NCBI GenBank assembly: GCA_039964455.1
Contig: JBDVXK010000024.1
Coordinates: 186,001-250,000, forward strand
Source of the DNA: CALJFL01 sp039964455
GTDB lineage: Bacteria; Pseudomonadota; Gammaproteobacteria; Pseudomonadales; Halieaceae
DNA length: 64,000 bases
Direction of reading: 5' to 3'
A model generated the notes under the pieces. The model was not told where the DNA came from and did no database searches. It saw nothing but the letters and a program-made list of their open reading frames with translations. Of the stretch, positions 59,846 to 64,000 are shown piece by piece (position 1 is the stretch's first letter; the number at the start of each line of letters is the position of its first letter). The position numbers were made by a program, and so were the translations under genes.

Positions 59846-59869
59846 AATGATATACCTTTATAACATTTG
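59846..59869. promoter_or_regulatory. Palindromic operator-like site 3
   Basis: The arms AATGATAT and ATAACATT with a 6-base spacer, then TG. It matches site 1 at 19 and site 2 at 20 of 24 positions although these are 50-59 kb away. It ends 17 bases before the lyase start, so it overlaps the likely promoter or ribosome-site region and is a good repressor position. Confidence 0.65.
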
Positions 59870-59886
59870 AGCCGGGTCTACTCCCC

Positions 59887-60771
59887 ATGACAGCACCACA
59901 CCGCGATTCGCTGCGCGCAAGCCTTAACCAAGCCGGTGAGCCTCTGCGAGTGCCGGGAATCTATGACGGACTGTCTGCGCTACTGGCGGAGCAGGCCGGG
60001 TTCCAGGCCGCCTTCCTGTCCGGCGCCTGTCTCTCATTTGCCCGCTTCGGCCGGCCTGATGTGGGACTGGTTACCGCCAGCGAAGTAACATCGACGGTTG
60101 CAATACTGCGTGATCGGGTGAGCCTGCCGCTCATTGTTGATATCGATACCGGATTCGGGAACGCACTCAATGTCCAGCGCACCGTGCGAGACCTGGAACG
60201 CGCCGGCGCAAGCGCCCTGCAAATGGAGGATCAGGTTGCGCCAAAACGCTGTGGCCACATGGCCGGCAAGGCTGTTGTGTCACGAGATGAGATGGTCGGT
60301 AAAATCAAAGCAGCGCTGGACGCCCGCGAAGATGAAGCCACCATGATCATTGCCCGCACCGACGCATTGGCCGTAAATGGCTTTGACGACGCACTGGATA
60401 GGGCTGAACACTATGTACAGGCCGGTGCCGATGCACTGTTCATCGAGGCACCCCAGAATCTGGAACAGATGCAAGCCATAGGCAGCCAGTTTGGAGCCAG
60501 GATACCCCTTGTTCATAACCTGGTTGAGGGCGGTAACAGCCCGGTTGCAGACGCCGCCGCCCTGGCTGAACTTAACTACCGTATCGCCCTGTACCCCGCG
60601 GCCCTGCTGAACATCACGACACCGGTGGCCGAGACTGTGTTGAAGACCATTGCCGACACCGGCAGCACCGACAGTCTGCGAGGCCAAATGTACGACCTGT
60701 TTGACCTGAACAAGCTGCTGGGCGCGGAGCAGTTGCTTGCCACAGGCGCCGAATTTGGCAGCGAGGATTAA
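59887..60771 (+). CDS. PEP mutase/isocitrate lyase-family lyase (2,3-dimethylmalate or methylisocitrate lyase-like)
   Basis: 294 residues. TIM barrel of the PEPM/ICL superfamily: SGACLSFARFGRPDVG (45-60), the metal-binding DIDTGFGNALNV (Asp85, Asp87), QMEDQ and the lyase motif PKRCGHMAGK with Cys122 at the C-C lyase position. Mutases lack this cysteine, so cleavage of a 2-hydroxydicarboxylate (methylisocitrate, dimethylmalate, oxaloacetate-type) is expected. Cleaving alkyl-substituted malates would fit the end of a pyrrole or maleimide pathway. Preceded by the palindromic site shared with the NYC1/NOL-RCCR operon, which suggests co-regulation. Confidence 0.87.
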   Translation: MTAPHRDSLRASLNQAGEPLRVPGIYDGLSALLAEQAGFQAAFLSGACLSFARFGRPDVGLVTASEVTSTVAILRDRVSLPLIVDIDTGFGNALNVQRTVRDLERAGASALQMEDQVAPKRCGHMAGKAVVSRDEMVGKIKAALDAREDEATMIIARTDALAVNGFDDALDRAEHYVQAGADALFIEAPQNLEQMQAIGSQFGARIPLVHNLVEGGNSPVADAAALAELNYRIALYPAALLNITTPVAETVLKTIADTGSTDSLRGQMYDLFDLNKLLGAEQLLATGAEFGSED

Positions 60772-60772
60772 G

Positions 60773-61729
60773 GTGGTGCGAACCTTAGTGCGCTGGCTGC
60801 TGATTGCCATAGCCACAATCCTGTTGTTGACCTGTCTCGCACTGTTGTTTTTATGGTGGAGCAACCGTGATCTGCCAGTAGCAGAGCTAGAGCAGCGCTA
60901 CGGGGGCGACAATCTGCTCACCGCGGTTATCGAGGGTGTTCCCCTGCGCTATAAAATTGAGGGGCAAGGCCCGCCGCTGCTGCTGCTCCACTCTCACTTC
61001 TACACAATGCGGATGTGGCAACCCTGGGTCGATGAACTCGCCGATGATTTCACCCTGATTCGCTATGACCTGACCAGCCACGGACTTACCGGACCCGACC
61101 CCACCGGCGACTACAGTCGGCGTCGGGGGATCGCTCTGGCTACGGGCCTGCTGGATCATCTTGGCCTTGATAAAGTTAGCGTTGCTGGCTCATCCACTGG
61201 TGGTGCCCTCGCCTGGTACCTGGCCGCTCACGCACCAGAACGGGTAGACAAACTCATTCTTATAAACGCACCCGGTATGCCACGGGTCACCAATAAATAC
61301 ATGGAGCGAGAACTCCCTGACTGGGGCGGCTATGTGCTGTATCTACTACCCGAATCATTGTTCAAGCCATTTCTGCAGGCGCCGGTCGCCAACAAGTCAT
61401 TGATTACCGACGAGATGGTGCATGAGTTTCACCAGATGTATCGTCGAGAGGGAAATCGCATGGCCGAGTTTCAACGGCTGCTGGCCTGGGAAAAAGGGGA
61501 TATTACTCCCGACCTCGCCAGGATAACGGCACCCACATTGATAATGTGGGGCGAAGACAACCCGCAACTGCCGGTAGAACATGTAGCCCAGTACAAGCAG
61601 TCATTGGTAAACGCCAGGCGAGTCGATACACAAATCTATGCCGGCATCGGACACGTGATTCCGCTAGAAACACCGCTGCAGTCTGCAAGAGATGCCCGCA
61701 CATTCCTGAGGTCTGCTGATAGTGAGTAA
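60773..61729 (+). CDS. Membrane-anchored alpha/beta hydrolase
   Basis: 318 residues from a GTG at 60773, immediately after the lyase stop (another GTG is 3 bases later). N-terminal membrane anchor (LVRWLLIAIATILLLTCLALLFLWW) followed by the hydrolase domain: LLLLHSHFYTMRMWQPW, the nucleophile elbow VAGSSTGGALAW (Ser of G-S-S-T-G), Asp in MWGEDNPQL and His in GIGHVIPLE. Substrate unknown; esters or lactones are likely. Translationally coupled to the lyase upstream and lipoprotein downstream. Confidence 0.85.
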   Translation: MVRTLVRWLLIAIATILLLTCLALLFLWWSNRDLPVAELEQRYGGDNLLTAVIEGVPLRYKIEGQGPPLLLLHSHFYTMRMWQPWVDELADDFTLIRYDLTSHGLTGPDPTGDYSRRRGIALATGLLDHLGLDKVSVAGSSTGGALAWYLAAHAPERVDKLILINAPGMPRVTNKYMERELPDWGGYVLYLLPESLFKPFLQAPVANKSLITDEMVHEFHQMYRREGNRMAEFQRLLAWEKGDITPDLARITAPTLIMWGEDNPQLPVEHVAQYKQSLVNARRVDTQIYAGIGHVIPLETPLQSARDARTFLRSADSE

Positions 61730-62747
61730 CGCTTTTTGCAAGTTCGCCGCTACCTTCTTTGTAGCTACCGCACTGATTGCATGCTCAAAGGACGTGGAAC
61801 TGCCACCCGCCACACCCTTGTCTGCAAGCCCGGAAGCTATCTCCGCGCTGTACGGTGCAACACCCGGACCTCACGCTATATCTCAGCAGCTGGACATAAT
61901 ACTGACCCCCGAGGGTGAGCGAGAGCTGTCCATCGACCTCTACTTCCCTGAGCAAGGCGAGAACTTCCCACTATTACTGTTTTCACACGGTAACTGGTCA
62001 GACAAGAATAGTTACGACCGGCTAATAGAGCACTGGGTCAGTCATGGTTATGTCGTTATCGCCACTAATCACCTGGATTGCTGCGGCGCAGTCAGTGGAA
62101 TCTTCAACAGCCTGCGCTATGGCCAGTTTGGCCTGATCGAGGCACGGGTAGAAGACCTGCAACGGTTGATTGCCTCAATACCAGAATTGGAGAATCGATT
62201 AGAACAATTTCGCGGCAAAGCCGATATGCAACGGATTGCCGTGACCGGTCACTCCTTCGGCGCATTCAGCGCCCAGCAATTGGGAGGTGCCGGCACCTTC
62301 GACCCCGACCGGGAGTCCTATGTTTTTTTCGAGGAGCCCCGAATCAAGGCGGTCGTCGCGCTGTCACCGCCCGGGCCAATGTTTGACACGATTACCGAGC
62401 AAAGCTGGCAGAAATTATCCGCCCCTACTCTGGTGACAACCGGCACATGGGACATACAGCCAAGCTTCTGGCCGGACTGGCGTATGCACCTGATGTCCTA
62501 TGAAAGCGCGATCCCGGGCGATAAGTATGCGTTGGTTGTCGAGGGCGCCGATCATTTTCTGGGCAACCTGATCTGTCGCACCGAGCGAGACGCCCAGCCT
62601 CAGGAAGATGCCCTGCAGATGATTCAAATCGCCAGCACCGCATTTCTGGACAGCTATCTCAAAGCGAGCCCAGCGGCGGCGGATCTAATCGCCAGTGACA
62701 CATTGAATACAACGACTTCCGGCTTTGCCCGGTTGCAGCAGCGCTAG
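61722..62747 (+). CDS. Alpha/beta hydrolase lipoprotein (chlorophyllase/PAF-AH-like)
   Basis: 341 residues with a GTG start inside the end of the previous gene (8-base overlap). Lipobox in FFVATALIACS (Cys about 21) indicates a lipoprotein in the periplasm or outer membrane. Serine hydrolase features: PLLLFSHGNWSDKNSYDRLIEHW, GHSFGAFSAQQLGG nucleophile elbow, an acid in GTWDIQP, and His in GADHFLGN. Layout is like PAF-acetylhydrolase/chlorophyllase-type esterases. It might take part in removing phytol or methyl esters before uptake, but this is inference. Confidence 0.82.
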   Translation: MSNAFCKFAATFFVATALIACSKDVELPPATPLSASPEAISALYGATPGPHAISQQLDIILTPEGERELSIDLYFPEQGENFPLLLFSHGNWSDKNSYDRLIEHWVSHGYVVIATNHLDCCGAVSGIFNSLRYGQFGLIEARVEDLQRLIASIPELENRLEQFRGKADMQRIAVTGHSFGAFSAQQLGGAGTFDPDRESYVFFEEPRIKAVVALSPPGPMFDTITEQSWQKLSAPTLVTTGTWDIQPSFWPDWRMHLMSYESAIPGDKYALVVEGADHFLGNLICRTERDAQPQEDALQMIQIASTAFLDSYLKASPAAADLIASDTLNTTTSGFARLQQR

Positions 62748-62755
62748 GGTTTCGG

Positions 62756-63763
62756 ATGCCCGATGATATCAAAAATAGTGGGACTGGTCGCAAAATAGTG
62801 GGCCTGCACAGCATCGGAATTTTATGCTGCCTGCTGATCATGGGCGTTATCGTGGGCCTGGGTCCGTACAGTAGTCCGGCCATGTTCCTGCCAGACGCCG
62901 GTGTACTCTGGTACTACTGGAAGCTGCCGGAACCCACATTCTGGACCCGATTCTCAGCCTGGCTATTGTATGGGTTGCATCAGTTGTCGATCTGGGGACT
63001 GATCGCCTGGGCACAGTTAAAACGGCCGCAGTACAGCGGCAAACTGCACCCGGTGAATATTCTGGCACTGCTTGCCAATGGGCTATTCGTTGCGCTGCAC
63101 ATCTGGCAAACGAAGGTGTTTTACGATGGCCTGGCGCAGGATACGTCGGTATTGGCCTCGCAATTCTCGGTAATCTTCATGCTGGTGTTTATCCTGATTA
63201 TGGAAAACAGCCGACGCGGTCTTTTCTTCGGTTATAAGGTCGACTTCTTCGATCGCTCAGGCGGCTTTATTCGCCGCTATCACGGCTACTACTTCTCCTG
63301 GGCGATCATCTACACCTTCTGGTTTCACCCCATTGAGGACAACCTGGGCCACTTGTTGGGCACATTCTATATTTTGCTATTGCTGTTTCAGGGCAGCCTG
63401 TTCTTTACCCGCTATCACCGCGATCGAGTGTGGACCCTTATGCTTGAGGTCTTTGTGCTTATTCACGGCGCCATGGTGGCCTATCTCACAATTCCCGGAG
63501 AGCATTGGAAAATGTTTCTGTTCGGCTTTCTCACCCTGTTCATCATTACCCAAATGCACGGAATAGGGCTTGGTAGAAAGGCAAGGACTGGCGTCGTATT
63601 GCTCTATGTAGCAGCGGTACTGGTGGCCTACCAGGGGCGTGAGATGGACGCACTGGAAGTATTTCGGATTCCAGCGGTGGAACTGGGATTTGCCTTTGTA
63701 CTGGCAGGCATTGGGTGGCTATGCTGGCGCCTGGCCGCCCGCAGGGAACAGCGGGCAGCCTGA
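62756..63763 (+). CDS. Polytopic membrane protein of unknown function
   Basis: 335 residues with 8-10 predicted helices. First helix LHSIGILCCLLIMGVIVGLG; then GLHQLSIWGLIAWAQL, NILALLANGLFVALHIWQT, FSVIFMLVFILIME, FSWAIIYTFWFHPIEDNLGHLLGT, VFVLIHGAMVAYL, MFLFGFLTLFIITQMHG. Many His and Trp are in or near the helices, which suggests heme or quinone contact, but no known family is clear. Located between the hydrolase lipoprotein and the second Rieske gene. Confidence 0.75.
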   Translation: MPDDIKNSGTGRKIVGLHSIGILCCLLIMGVIVGLGPYSSPAMFLPDAGVLWYYWKLPEPTFWTRFSAWLLYGLHQLSIWGLIAWAQLKRPQYSGKLHPVNILALLANGLFVALHIWQTKVFYDGLAQDTSVLASQFSVIFMLVFILIMENSRRGLFFGYKVDFFDRSGGFIRRYHGYYFSWAIIYTFWFHPIEDNLGHLLGTFYILLLLFQGSLFFTRYHRDRVWTLMLEVFVLIHGAMVAYLTIPGEHWKMFLFGFLTLFIITQMHGIGLGRKARTGVVLLYVAAVLVAYQGREMDALEVFRIPAVELGFAFVLAGIGWLCWRLAARREQRAA

Positions 63764-63770
63764 ATTCAGG

Positions 63771-64000
63771 TCAAGCCTGTTTATCCTCAGACACCACGTT
63801 GAGTGGCTGTCGCAGCGGGGGCACCAGGGGTACGGTTTCCAACGCCCAGCGCAGATCGGGGTTGGTTTTGCGGGCCGGTGAGGGAATTGTGAAAACCTTT
63901 TCCTCCTTGAACGGCTCCATCGCCTTGCTGTCAATCTTCCAGCCTTTCTCTTCCACATGGGTTTTGCGCACCTTGCGCCACGCACCCATGAACTTGTCCT
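63771..64000 (-). CDS. Rieske oxygenase, C-terminal part (start lies beyond right edge)
   Basis: Only the last 75 or so codons are in the window. They align without gaps to the C-terminus of the Rieske oxygenase at 27380: DKFMGAWRKVRK against DRFMSTFRKMRR, EKGWKIDS against QRGWQIDS, then VFTIPSPARK against LFAIPSPSRK. The catalytic part is outside the window, so the function is inferred only from this paralogy. It is convergent with the membrane protein gene. Confidence 0.75.
   Translation of the reverse strand, partial: DKFMGAWRKVRKTHVEEKGWKIDSKAMEPFKEEKVFTIPSPARKTNPDLRWALETVPLVPPLRQPLNVVSEDKQA

Noticed and set aside
59089..59869. The palindromic motif as a standard Fnr/FixK box
   Set aside because: The half-sites and spacing (AATGWTAT-N6-ATAWCATT) do not fit TTGAT-N4-ATCAA, so binding by the Crp/Fnr protein is possible but not supported by sequence.
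1..64000. tRNA, rRNA, CRISPR arrays and prophage genes
   Set aside because: I looked for repeats, cloverleaf arrangements and phage or integrase families and found none.

Overview
The window looks like part of the chromosome of a free-living, probably marine, gammaproteobacterium (Cellvibrionales-like: Halieaceae or Spongiibacteraceae are my best guess, from gene content only). It has TonB receptors, RND pumps, quinoprotein dehydrogenases, MFS carriers and many oxidoreductases, dense coding and short AT-rich intergenic gaps. I see no tRNA, rRNA, CRISPR array, transposase or prophage gene, and no gene-free stretch over about 300 bases.

Left part (1-30.7 kb): the most interesting region. Several proteins resemble enzymes of the plant chlorophyll breakdown (PAO/phyllobilin) pathway: two SDRs like chlorophyll b reductase NYC1/NOL (1444-2241 and 24638-25441), three proteins like red chlorophyll catabolite reductase, RCCR (2261-3079, 19861-20616, 26282-27100), and a Rieske oxygenase (27380-28525) that could play the part of pheophorbide a oxygenase. 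A second Rieske gene enters at the right edge (63771-64000). Around them are two MFS carriers of one subfamily, a TonB receptor, two nitrilase-family amidohydrolases, two lipocalin-like proteins and an esterase-like hydrolase. A nine-gene minus-strand operon (22444 down to 12372) puts one RCCR-like gene together with a nitrilase, an acyl-CoA-dehydrogenase-like flavoprotein, an aldehyde dehydrogenase, an alpha/beta hydrolase, a maleamate-amidase-like cysteine hydrolase, a class A flavin monooxygenase, a maleate-isomerase/arylmalonate-decarboxylase-like protein and an MFS carrier. The lower half of this set resembles the lower pathway of nicotinate breakdown. My working model is uptake and opening of a tetrapyrrole (chlorophyll derivative or bilin), reduction of the linear product, then hydrolysis of pyrrole-derived amides or imides to small acids. 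This is inferred from family resemblance recalled from memory and from context; no substrate is proven.

A 22-bp palindromic motif (AATGWTAT-N6-ATAWCATT) occurs upstream of at least three transcription units (496-519, 9771-9794, 59846-59869), with weaker copies at 11397, 22520 and 25500. It may define a regulon that joins the left cluster to a PEP-mutase/isocitrate-lyase-family lyase at 59.9 kb.

Middle part (30.7-45.8 kb): a minus-strand operon encodes an M24 peptidase-like hydrolase, 2-oxoacid (acetoin-type) dehydrogenase E1 alpha, E1 beta and E2, and a cytochrome c-containing quinoprotein of the polyvinyl-alcohol dehydrogenase type. Next come a second TonB receptor, preceded by two copies of TTGAAT-N3-ATTCAA, a cupin, and a plus-strand run of quinoprotein dehydrogenase, SnoaL-like, DUF3604 and luciferase-like monooxygenase genes.

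Right part (45.8-64 kb): an RND efflux pair, an aminotransferase, a PNPOx-like protein, an enoyl-CoA hydratase, a TerB-like protein, an MMPL-type RND protein with a Ycf48-like partner, a Crp/Fnr regulator next to the lyase, two alpha/beta hydrolases (one a lipoprotein), a polytopic membrane protein, and the start of the second Rieske locus.
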